Positions 24,401 through 36,400 of a stretch of DNA of 64,000 bases are shown one piece after another. The notes below the pieces were generated by a model that saw nothing but the letters and a program-made list of their open reading frames with translations, ran no database searches and was not told where the DNA came from. Source of the stretch: Lepisosteus oculatus (Eukaryota > Chordata > Actinopteri > Semionotiformes > Lepisosteidae). The stretch spans positions 6,498,501 through 6,562,500 of the forward strand of contig NC_090714.1 of NCBI RefSeq assembly GCF_040954835.1, in the 5' to 3' direction. The position numbers and the translations under genes were made by a program. Numbering within the stretch: the first letter of the stretch is position 1; each line of letters opens with the position of its first letter.

Positions 24401-27400
24401 GTGAGTGACATTACTGAGCCCAATGACTGTGCAGGAGAGCAGTGTGAATTAAGAGCCCTTTTTTGTTTTGTTTGTTTTACAAGTACACTACTTCTATGTA
24501 ATAACACTATTACAAACTGTACACAAAAACAAGCATTTCTCATTTGTCACGTTTTCACACTGCTGATGAGCTCCTGTGGATTCACAAGGCTCTTGACTGC
24601 ACTCCCGCAATCAGATCAGAAGATGTAACAGACTGAAATCCAATCGCTTGGAATTTCACACATCACATCACTTTATTAGCCCTATGCAGTTTCTTGCATT
24701 AGGAATTCGTCTTTTCGCATACCCCAGCTTGCTCTCCATGAGACACACAGACTGGGAGAGAAGCTTGGGGTCAGAGCGCAGGGTCAGCCATTGTACAGCG
24801 CCCCTGGAGCAGCTGGGGTTAAGGGCCTTGCTCAGGGGCCCAACGGAGTAGGATTCCTCTGCCGGCTGTGGGATTTGAACCGGCAACCTTCCAGCCACAG
24901 ATCCTTAGCCACAGAGCCACCGCTCAGCCCATAAATGTATGGCTTTTATTTATAACTGAAATAAAATCTGCATGAGGCTGCAGACAAGATAAAAAACTAT
25001 TTGGACCATCTGTCTGCTGCACGTTCACCGCTGTGCTTGTACCTGTCGGGAAGCAGCAGTGTGGAGTTGTGAACCTGCGTGTCAGGAGTGGTGTCCCCCT
25101 CCGTGACGTCAGGACTGTCCAGAAGCAGCTCTGAATCGTGACCCTCCCCAAAATCCTCAAAATGCTCTTCCTGGCCACTGATCACCGTCACAAGGGAGTG
25201 GTTGTTGAGCTCGGAGCCCAGCGACAGCCTGCAAGACACACAGAACACAGCAGTCGCACAACGGGGGCTTCAAACAATGCCCTATGAAACAGGGTGCTCA
25301 GAAGCTGACTGAAACAGTTTGCAGGGAGCACTGAACTGAAAAGACCATCAGTCAGTTCCAGGAATATGTCCTGCCACTGTTGGACTTTGAGAGTTAAGGT
25401 AATTCCACAGCTAGAATTTGCTGAGGCTGAGTTTTACAATGATCAAGAAAGTGATAGAGCTTGAATATTTCTACAGTCTGAAACACTTCTTTAGAATTAT
25501 GCAGTTACTGACACCATGTCTCATAATGAGCAAATTCAATAACGATTGTAAGTTTCCACTGAATGCCATGAAAGTGTCCTGAAAAGAGTGTTAAACCCCT
25601 ATTGTTAAAAAAAACCCACTTATTACACTTAGGAAATTCTTGATAATACCATTGGAGTACCAGTATGTACGTCTGTAACTCTAGCAACCCAAGTCCAGAT
25701 AATGCTCCTAACCAATTGAGCCTGTAAGGCCCAATTACAAAATTTAGAACTTAGAAAGAACTTTTCCATATTTAGTTAACAAGATAACTGGGATTGCTAT
25801 ACTTTGGATTCTGAGCAGGACTATGTTGAATGTCATTCCTTAGCATGTGCATAAACAGCACATTGAGCTCCAGTCGCTGAGGTTTTGCACTGAGTAGCCT
25901 TTGCTAAATAACGATGTTATCCACAAGCTTTCCAAATAATATTTAAGTGTTCTACTTAAATGTTATATCTTTTCTCAATACAGCAGCCCACCTGCTCAAG
26001 AGCGTCCTTACTAATCAGTGAAAACAAGGTGTTTAAAAATGAAATGTCTCTGAGGCTGTGGCGGACTGCGCTGAGTATCGCAGCACTTGCAAACTCCCGT
26101 TTGATGTCAAGCTGTGTAGGGGGCCACAGAACACCGATGACTCAAGCAACAGCCGAGGGCTGCTTTCAGCACAATCTGTGCAATTTCGCAACTGGTTTCT
26201 TAGTGGAAACCTGCCATGGTCCCGTACACCCCTTCATCTCCACCTCACACTTCCTGGAAAGCCAAAAAAGCCAAATCCTTCCGATTATTAAGAGTCAAAG
26301 CAGCTTCGTTTTTCACTGCTGAAGGGGCTCAGACCTCTAGAGACAGACACTGGTTCTGGACAGCCAGAAACTTGGCTTGTCGTGGGGTGTCAGGACACAC
26401 AAGTAGCCTTTAGGACTGATGAACAGAACGGTTACTTTTACTGTTTAAGGACAACATGACTGGTTACTGCTTACATGAATTGTGCAAGCTAATGCTCCAC
26501 CTCAGGAATTTTATCGCTTATCATGACAAATTCACAGTTAGCTCCCTTTTAACATTCTGTTAGAAACTCTAACACTCGGAGACTATCATTAAATGTAACA
26601 CCTTGTAAGAAGCACGGACAAATTTAGCCTACAAAGTTTTTCTCTGCAAGCTTCGTAGCAACTCCGATTCCAGCAGTGGATTTTAATGAAAACGTGCAAC
26701 TGGCAAAACAATACACCTGCCACTGATGATACTTTTAAAATACAACACTCTGGACTGTGCACCCGTGCTGCACATTACAACACAAACGCGCATAACACTA
26801 AGGCACTATTCCTGATGGGGGGAAAGTTCACTGAAAACTGCTCTGGGCCTCTTAAATAAAACACGCGTGAAAGCGTGATCGTGCTGCAGTCCGGTCACTT
26901 GCGGAGCTACACTGAGAAACACTCCTGCGGGGTGGGGACTGACACCGTACAGAATCGCCCCCCCCAATCTGCGAAGGGGATGTTGGGGAAGAGGACAGAG
27001 GCTCCACATGCACGCCAAGCTACCCGATCTGGCTGTGCCGAGAGGACTGACAGACCCTTTCCACTCACCCGCTCCCCAGCTGGACAACGGCACTCAGCTC
27101 GAAGGCAGGAAATGCTGAGGAAGACAAGGGGCCGCATCCTCTTCCCAGGGGAAAGAGCTCCACTCCAAGACGCATAGAAAGACCACGCAGGGGGGAACCC
27201 CTCCCCCAGATTTGAAAGATCAGGGTGATTCCCAGAGCCCTCTGTGCACGTTGTGTCCTGCTCCAGAGAGCAAACAGACTTCTCGCTACAGTTGAGGTTT
27301 TGAAAGCCTGTTCACTTCGACACCCAAGCACAGACTAGCTCCGTTAATCAGATTTACTGTTAAGCGTTGGAGTGGGAATTGGAGTGACTGTGCCCTGCGA

Positions 27401-30400
27401 GGTGCTGTGGGAGGGGGAGGGAGGGAGGGCATAATCCTGTTTAATTTCTAATCTTGGCCAGCATTCGCACACATAGCGGCCTGTTTTGTGCAACGGAAGG
27501 GTTGTGCTCAAATGTAGGAAAAAAGCTTTAAGCTCCCTGGTGCTCCCTAACCCCTCCACATAGTCTTTTCACGCCGGGCAGAAAAAAGGTGGACCAGTGG
27601 AGTTATGAAATCCTGCATGACTAACAGCAAATCTGTAGCTGTTGAGCATCATGTGCAAGTAATAATAGGGAACAAAAGACAGTGTTTAAGCTCAACACGC
27701 AAGAATGCAGTTTTTCCAAGATCAATCAAACAGCATGAGTGCCCAACTCTTTACCGTGGGACAGCACAGAGACCAAACCCCAGATCGTGAAATTATCATT
27801 GGCACTCTCAAACAAATAACTACCGGGACCCCACTGTACAGGTGTGCTAGCGCAAAATGGGCCTTTTATGACTCCATATTTTCTTCTGAGAGCCTCCTTT
27901 CATTTGAACATATTCACCAATTCAAATGTTGCAAGGTATATTCAGTATCCTGTTAAGGGCTAGGAGAGTTCATTGACAGGACTCGAATAAAGTGCCAGAA
28001 TGACTCGATTCAATGCCGACGCTCAGAGCTTGGACTTCCTTCGGCGGCGGCAGGTCCTGGAGGAGGCAAGACGACATTGACCTACGGGTCAGTCGGAGAG
28101 GAGGTGGGGAGGAGCAGCTGATGGGCACCTTCCAGAAACGGAGACAACTGGACATTTCCTGTGATTCAAGGCTCTTTCGCCAAAGGGGAAACGAAAACAC
28201 GTCTCCGCCAGAGAGAGTGCTGAGCTGTCGTCGCGCTGCTGCGATCCGTCAGCGAGTCAGCAGATTCGGGGGGCCTTTGCCCCGGCTTCCTCTTGCTCTC
28301 TGGTTCCTTCATTTTCCACATAAACACGGCACCACATGTACAGGGTGCCATCGGCAGCAGGGCACAGACTGTTACACCTACACAGGGCATCTGCCACTTT
28401 ATCTAAACCTTAATACACTCCGCACAACAGTCCAGGAACAGACTAAACCCCCATTCCTATTCGTGACATCCCAACTACAGCACTCTGGGACACCATAACT
28501 GCTTTCTGACTACACAAGCACTTGTCCTGGTATTGGAATGTATTACTCAAGGCAAGATAACACTCACTTTTACTATCTACAGAATCAATTTTTCCTCACT
28601 TATGCCGTCATAAGTAAGCCTTCTCCTTGTTTCATATTAACGTTTCAGTCTACTTCAGAAGATGTTTTTACTTTTTTAAATGTAACGTTAAAATGATTTA
28701 AAAAATGTTTAAAAAAGTAGAAAAAGACCTTCAGTACCTGTGCAACAATAAGTAAGCAATTTATAGTGTGGCTCAAAGAAATATTTTAGAGTATTCAGAA
28801 TCCTGAAACACGGTGGAGTATTCCTGAAACCCGGTGGAAAACAATTATTCTAACAAAAGGCAAGGCAAAACTGACAACAACAACAGCATCCGTGACTCAA
28901 AACTTACTGGAAACCCTGCAGGAGTTCTAAACAGCTGTAACCAGAACTCGGACCCCCCAGTGCAGAACAGCCAGCAATGAACAGGGAGGAAAACTCTTCG
29001 CCACCTCAGCGATCCCTTGTAGGTGAAGAAACTAGCACCGCAAACACACAAATCTGAACCCCCCACTGGCTTGGCACAAACGTATGGCTCTTTCCCAGAG
29101 CTTATTCAAGGTCGTCAGTTCAACACTGTATCAAATCTGAATTTTGTAACCACCATGCTAGTTTAATCACTCGGCCTGCTACCAGTTCAAAAGATCCGCA
29201 GACAACAAGGGATCCAACGGAAACATGAAATTGTGTCCTGCTGTTATTTTTAACGCCCAGTTTATTTTAAAAGGGAATTGCGACACTGTGCTAAATAAGA
29301 GCGTCCCTCTTGTCTGCAAACTTTTCAAAGGCACAGTTTCACTTTTTTTAAAAACTCAAAATGCTCTTCAGCCCACTTGTCTGTAATCACAGACAAGGAT
29401 GACTCCGATAACCAAACGGACAACCTAAAGAGATGGAAGAGGCTTGCAGGGATCTCACCAGACTCAGGAGAAAGTGTACATTTTAAACGAATTATTCTTT
29501 TTGGGGTCTTTTAATACAAAGTTCAAGAAAGAGACAAACAATAGGGCTAAATAAGTTACAAGAGGGTGATAAGAGCTTTGCAGCACTGTTAACTCTGGTT
29601 GTTTTAGTAAGCTGTGCAGACAAACACACACTGGTAGCCATGCTGAGACTAAGTCCCAGGTACCTTGAGCCTGTAGGGCACTTTTTTCCCCACACACGAA
29701 CACCAACACTAGGAAACAGCTGACCAACAGAGGCAGAAAAAAGAAAACATTTCCTCATTTGAGTCAAAGCTTTTGGCATTCAGGTGTGCTGTTAGCTTCC
29801 GAGCATGAAGAGAGTGGTCACACCTCTGAAGCTGAAATGTAAACTTAGATAGGGTTATCAGCTTCAGAGACAAGCTGATATTCCACAGGCTCAGCTATGC
29901 AAAGTAGCCAGCTTGATGATTAATCCGCAGATATTTTTTAATGGATCTTAAGGTTCACAGATGGGCAAAGGTCAGCATCAACTGGGCTCTAAAGGACCCC
30001 CAGCAGTGACCCAAAAGCGGTGTAATAAAGAGATCGGAGTCTCTGCTAAGCTGTGCACTGGTGCGTTCCAATATTCGCACTGGCAAGCGCCTCATAAAAA
30101 GCCTGGAGGGACTGATCAGCATCAACAAATTAATTTCAGAGACTCTTTGTTGCAATGGGGAGACGTGATTAACCGCTGAAATGAAAACAAGCAAAGAAAA
30201 AAGTTGAAGTGCAATCTGTCTTTTCTTTGACATATTTGCTTTTACAGATGGACAAGACTTAGTATTTTACAAAAAAAAATCGAACTAAACGCACGGGAGG
30301 GATAAATGAAATCCACAGTTACAGTGAGCACTTAAAGGAATTTTTCTCTGTAGATACGTTATCTTTTCAAACAATTCTCAGTTGCTGCCTTTCCTACTTC

Positions 30401-33400
30401 CAATCCAACACAAGCAGGAGTAACGTTAAGATATGAGCCAAAATTAACAGTTCTCTTTCCAAGTCAAAACAGATGTAAAAAATACAGTACTGAGATTTTG
30501 TTTTTTTTTACATCAAGCATTTAAAGCAGATTCTACCAGTGCTATTGAAGACTAGAGCTTTTCAATGTTCCAGCTGAGCAGTATTTAAAATTTAAGAATG
30601 AGCATTCCTATCAAACACAAGAATGCACGATACAACACTGATTTATTTAGCCAGTAAGAACAATTTTTTTTATGAACTGCAGTTCAGTTCAAAAATAGGC
30701 ATAAATGACAAACAGACATGGACAGTGAATTTAGACAATAGATGTTATTAACACAGCAAAGACAGGACATAGTGCAAACAGTGCAGTACCTTAAAATGCA
30801 GGTGCTAATTTGAGCTGTTTATGATGTGGACTGCTTGGGGGAAGAAACTGTTTCTGAATCTTTGGCCTGTGATACCTCCCTACCAGAACCCAGGGGTGAA
30901 AACAGATCGTGGGTCCCTAGGTACAGCTCGAGCCCAGTTGTGCCAGCGGTCGAGATGTATCCAGTCGATGGTGTGGCACAGACCTGAACAGGGGGTTCTA
31001 ACCTGAGGGGGGGGGGCAGGGGACGTGACACTCACCTGCTCCCCGCCTCCTCAGAGTCGTGCAGCGTGGAGTCAATGGCGCTGTCCGTCTCCACCTCCTC
31101 GTGCATCTCGTGGTGCACTAGCGTGCCCGTGTCCTCGTCCGTGAAGGTCTCGCACTCGCTGTAGGTGCTCTCGGAGCCCAGGTAGGCGCTGTCTGTCACC
31201 TCGTTCTGCTGCGGACACACAGGGGCGGCACAGTTACCACAACCAGCCAAATCAACAACTTGCACAAAGCCTCCTTCCCCCCTGTAGCGTCAGTGGAACC
31301 TCAGCCCTGAATCAACAGGCTGGGGACATTCAGATATCACTGCATCCAATCACAGTAACAAGTAAGAAAGTGCATCTCTTGTGAGACAATCTGGGATGGT
31401 ATGTATCAAGATTGAAGCCCCCTGAGACGTAATAACCAGAGTTCCCTTTACTTCACAAGACATTTTCTAAAAATGTTTGGAAGGCGAATATTTGTGAATC
31501 GTTTACAAATTATGCCTCGAGACCAAAGACACATGAACAAAGTGAGATGTGTGAACGTGACAACTGAGGTGAGATGTGAGTATTTGTGGCTGGCACTAAC
31601 TCAAACGTTTGAGACCCCTCAAAAATCATTTTCCTTAAGAAGAGAGGTTAGGTGTGCAGTATATTGCATTGGTAAAACAAAAAGGCTTTGTAAAGCATCA
31701 AGACAGCCAGGACAGACTTGTTTGACCATACAGCTCATTGAATTCTCTCTTTACACAAATAAGATTTTACAATGTCATGTATCAGGTATCTACCAACTAA
31801 ACTAACCATGATGAATATAAAACAAGAGTAATCAACTACAACATACTGTACAATCATTATCAACATCAAAAAGTAAAAATTACTGATAATCCATACACCT
31901 GCTAAACTTTTTGCCAGAGAAATTTAACAGCTCTTTGATTTATCAGCAAGTTTAACATATGAACTATATATGTACAATATGTTCTTATCAACTGTGGCAG
32001 ACCTTCACTAAATTCAGCAAAGCTGGTAGTATCAGTCAAAACCACACAGACACGGCTGTCTACTTCATTGGATCATCATTGTGGAGAACTGACTGATCAG
32101 ACCTGGCCAGTGTTAATCTTCAATTTCCCCTCACGGGATTAATAAAGTACCTAGCTAAAGATTCCGATACCAAATAAACAACCATCTTCCATGCTCCTCA
32201 GCCATGTGAGCTGAGTAAGTAAACGATCATTCCTCCTCTCTTGCTCTTGTCACCATGCACCTTGAAGACAGATCTGTGCTGAAGGCAATCTGAAGTAACC
32301 TCTACTATTCTAACAATGTTGCACATACAGCAGGCCAACACTGTCTTTCATAGAGTATACACTGTCAGCACACTGCCACTCTGTACACCAAAAAATAAAA
32401 AAGCCCGATTAACAGGTCTTGAATCGATTACAGAATCAACAGCCTGAAAGTGCTACATTTGCATCGCTGGGGCCTTAAGCCCAGGAGCAATCCATTTTGA
32501 GCTACACAACGCTGTAACCTGCAACTTAAAAGACAGCAGTTCTTCGCTGCCGGCACTGTGCTCCCCAGCTGAGTGAAAAAACAAACCATCCCAGATCACC
32601 CGCAGAAAAACACAGGCAACACGGTCACCGACCCCAGCACCACCGGCCAACGCAGGCAGGCGGTTTCAAGCAGAGCTCTGAATGAGCCAGACGACGACCG
32701 TACCTGCCAGGCTGGTGCCTCTGCAGATGCCATGCCCGGGGGGCTGGCCACTATGCCCAGGGCCATGCCTGTCTGTGTGAACCAGGGCAGGAAGGAAGAG
32801 ATGTCATAGGACTAGTGGTGGAAACTGCAGCGGAGGAGGGGTAGATCCTGCCGTGTCCCCCAACCTCCCGCTCCAGATTCAGAACGGCACCGACAGCGAG
32901 AGAGAGAGAGACCAGCCGCGGTCCAGGTCTGCCCTGCGGGGCTGGGCTCTCCCAGGCTCTGAGGTGGAAGTCCAAAGAGCAGGGGCTGTAAGGAGCTCTC
33001 GGGGACAGTGCTGTCACCCCTGGGCGGAGCCGAAACACCGGCCGCCCTCTTGCTCACCAGACTGAAAAACATCCAAAGACAGATCGGTACGGGGCTGTGT
33101 GTTCAGCTGTTTCCACTCTGTACACTGCTGGATGACGCCCGTGCGGCAACGTGAAGAGCAAACCACACCAGAAGAGAGAGAAGGACTCTGGTCTGGGCTC
33201 TCAAACCTGCCACAGCAGGCATGGAAAGGACGGCAAAGTTTTAAACCTTTTCATTCAGGATAGAGTACTGTTTTGGTACGCATTCACCTGAAATTGTGCC
33301 TTCCTCCAGGAATCCAACCGTGAAAGTCAAGTGTTGTTTTAAAAAAAAAAAATCAGTGTTTCCAGAGTCGTGAGGAGAAATAAGTCCTATATGCAGCTGT

Positions 33401-36400
33401 CTTGTGTCACCTACTGTATATTAATAATGGAAGTCATACATTAAACAGAAGCCCTTCCAGACAATGCATACGCCTGCCCTCTCAATTAATAATCAAGCCT
33501 TAAAGTAATTCTATGAGGAATCTAAAAGTGTACAATATTTGCTCTCTGCTAACAGCAAAGATGAAGGAATCTCCATTAGCAAACCACCAAGCCCAGTGTG
33601 GAAAACCTAGTTTATTTTAACCGGTAACAAACCAGGTTTAGGTACCTGGTTTAGATGTGAAATGTTGGGAGTTCCACATTAAGCTGATGTAACACCCCAG
33701 GATCATAATTTTAGATGCAAACATCCTGGAATAATTAAAAACTGCCGGGGGTTATAAATGTCTCTATAATGCTGCTCTGTGACAATACCATCCACATTGC
33801 TACCATACCTTCACTTGTAAAACTGAGCAGGGAAACAAGTAACAAGTAGCTGCTCAGTTTTGCAATGGGACATTTTGTGCAAAAGGGGTGTGGGCAACTT
33901 TGAATTAACTATTATAATGTGTAGCTCTATTTGAGGAACCTGAAGATTCCCTTTAGAGCAGTTTCGCCTCTTTTCACCAATTACTGCAGTCCTGCAGAGG
34001 TTTTCGTGAACATTTAAATAAAGATGGCAGGTTTCAGCACCAAGCAGGCACAGCTGGATTTCGTTTGCTTACCTATCTGAGGTAAACAAACAAAACTGGC
34101 TTTCCCAGAACAATGGTACTCAGTGTTGCTTCTGCTGCGGTAAGCTCTGGGCTCCTAGACCGTGCAGGGGAAAGGCTCTCCAACTGCTCCACCCAGCTAC
34201 CTCACTGGCTTGTTTTTAAAGCAAACAGCAGGACAACAGGGGCCATTGAAGAGAGCACGGAAGGACAGAGATGTTTCTTGGTGCCGTTGTAGCTCCAGGA
34301 ATTTTTAACACCTCGCTGGCCTCTGCACACAGAAGCCAATTTAGTTCCAAGCCCTATGGCAATCAAAACCAGCACTGAGGGGATCTTTCAAGAAACCAAC
34401 AGCGGAAATCCTTAGATCTATAATCCTTCGATCAATTTGCAACCGAAGAACCTAAGCAGGTCAAATGGCCTCCACTCATTTCTAACCTGTCCAACTGTTT
34501 CCCTAAACCAATACAGTCTTCAGGGTAATACTGTATTAACTTTGTAAAGACAATGCTAAAACACCTATTCCAAAAGTCCAGACTTCAGTGTCCTCATGAT
34601 ATACCTTGAAGCAACAAAAATGCTATTGGTTCCAATATACATCAGAAACGATTCAAGGGAATAAGCATGGTAGCGCATGTATGCATGCACACAATCGCAG
34701 TTCTTTCAGGTTTAAAAGCGATCAAGTTGAGGAAAGCAAACCTTGACCTTCAACAAGGACGTTTTTCGAAAAGTCTTTTTCAATGGAGTACTCAAGGAAC
34801 ACAAAGACTTCAATTTTAGTCGGAACCAGACTAGACGCATTACATTTATGCAGATAGTTAATTAACACTTTTTAACATAAATAAAGCAAAAGCTAGTAGA
34901 AACTGCGGGCCTCCAGGCATTCACTGGACAAACACACAGCGACCCCTGCTGGTAACTGGCATAAAAAGTAGAAATACTGAAGAAACGTACAACTCGAGCA
35001 GCTTTCAGAAACTTGAAAACATTTACCCAATATGCTAGATCCAGTCAAAAAAGCAGACTACACTTTATCTTATACTTACAAATAGGAAAAGATCAATCTG
35101 ACGATTCAAAAGTCCTTATAAAAAATATCAGAGGGGAAAATAATTTGTAACAGCTGTAAAGCTTAAATGACATGAAGCTTATTATGATCAATATAAATGT
35201 CAAGCCAGAGCTGTAAACAAATTCACATACATGCTTATGCCACCCAGCCCTTTTCAATCTCCCAATATACTCACAGTAACACCGCAACAGTCTCAGCATG
35301 ACAACACATGACAACCTCAGATTAAACCAACCTAGGTTTATGCATTAACTGAAGGACCAATACAGACCGCACTGTAGTGACATCACAGTAGACAAACTAA
35401 GGCAGCCAATCAGATCATTCAGATATCTCAGTGAAATGTGACATCACTGCATTTTGCTTTGCATATACAATATCTCAAAGCAAAAAATATCTATAATATC
35501 TATAATAAGCTATAATCATTTTCACCAAGTACCACACTGAAGTTTCAGTGTCTTTTGTCTAACGTGACAAAAACAGAAACATTAAAAAATGTCTTTGCTT
35601 AGGTACTCTCCTGCCGCAAAAAAAAAACATCCTATAGTGAAAGAGTCACTAGGCTGCAAAAGAATAAATTAATGTTGGCCGTCTCATCTGTGTTCAGAGT
35701 GGTAAATCATTAATCCAACCCTCTGGTAGATCACAATGATATTTCACACTGGACTTGCACTATGCAAGCCAAGAGAGGGCAGTATAGCTGCACTAGGTTA
35801 AAAAAGAAATCTCTTTCATTGAGAACGCAGGACACCCAAGTAACCCAACAGCTACTCAAGTTACAGGGATGAAGGCTGAAAGTGGCTGAACAGTCAACCT
35901 AATAAATTATGCAAAAATAAAACTAAATTGATTTCCCTCCCAAACAGCACGATTGAATTCAAGAATGCACAACATTACTTTGTGACAAAAAACATTCATG
36001 CTTCTGTATGTTGCTGCATTTCTAAGGCATTGAATCAGCCAGATGGCAATGTTATTTGCTCTTGTATTTTGCATATACAATATCACAAGGCAAAAACATA
36101 AATTCAAAAAATGATCTCAAGCTGTAGAACCTTACACTCGATATCTCTCTGAGCTTTGGATCTTGGCTATTGACTATGTACCGTAATCAGCAGCTGAAGA
36201 AAAGCTCTCCTTCCCAGTACTAACAAGAGTAGGAAATGTGGATCCCTTAACTACTGGTATTGACATTAATGCACTTGCTGCAACACTACTAAACTTATAG
36301 AAAACTAAAGGAATAATTAACATAAGCTGTTACACAACTGGGCAAAAGTCTCAAACAGCTGGTGCTGAAATACTATCACATTAAGTCATGAAAACATAGT

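Larger units (their letters stand above)
21809..25042 (-). other. RAB11FIP3 intron d-e
   Basis: About 3.2 kb. It holds GA microsatellites at about 21850-21880 and 23817-23840, a TA run near 24366-24379 and a tRNA-derived SINE at 24664-24930. The rest is unique AT-rich sequence with no exon seen. Confidence 0.65.

Noticed and set aside
28013..28498. 161-codon plus-strand frame
   Set aside because: Composition is that of antisense GC-rich intron; no family signal and no supporting splice sites noticed.
31473..31805. 110-codon plus-strand frame in an intron
   Set aside because: No domain, AT-rich and without splice or promoter context.
36071..36096. Tandem duplication of about 610 bp across 35461-37110
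   Set aside because: Only short islands match and the sequence between them does not align by eye; left as a weak observation under findings.
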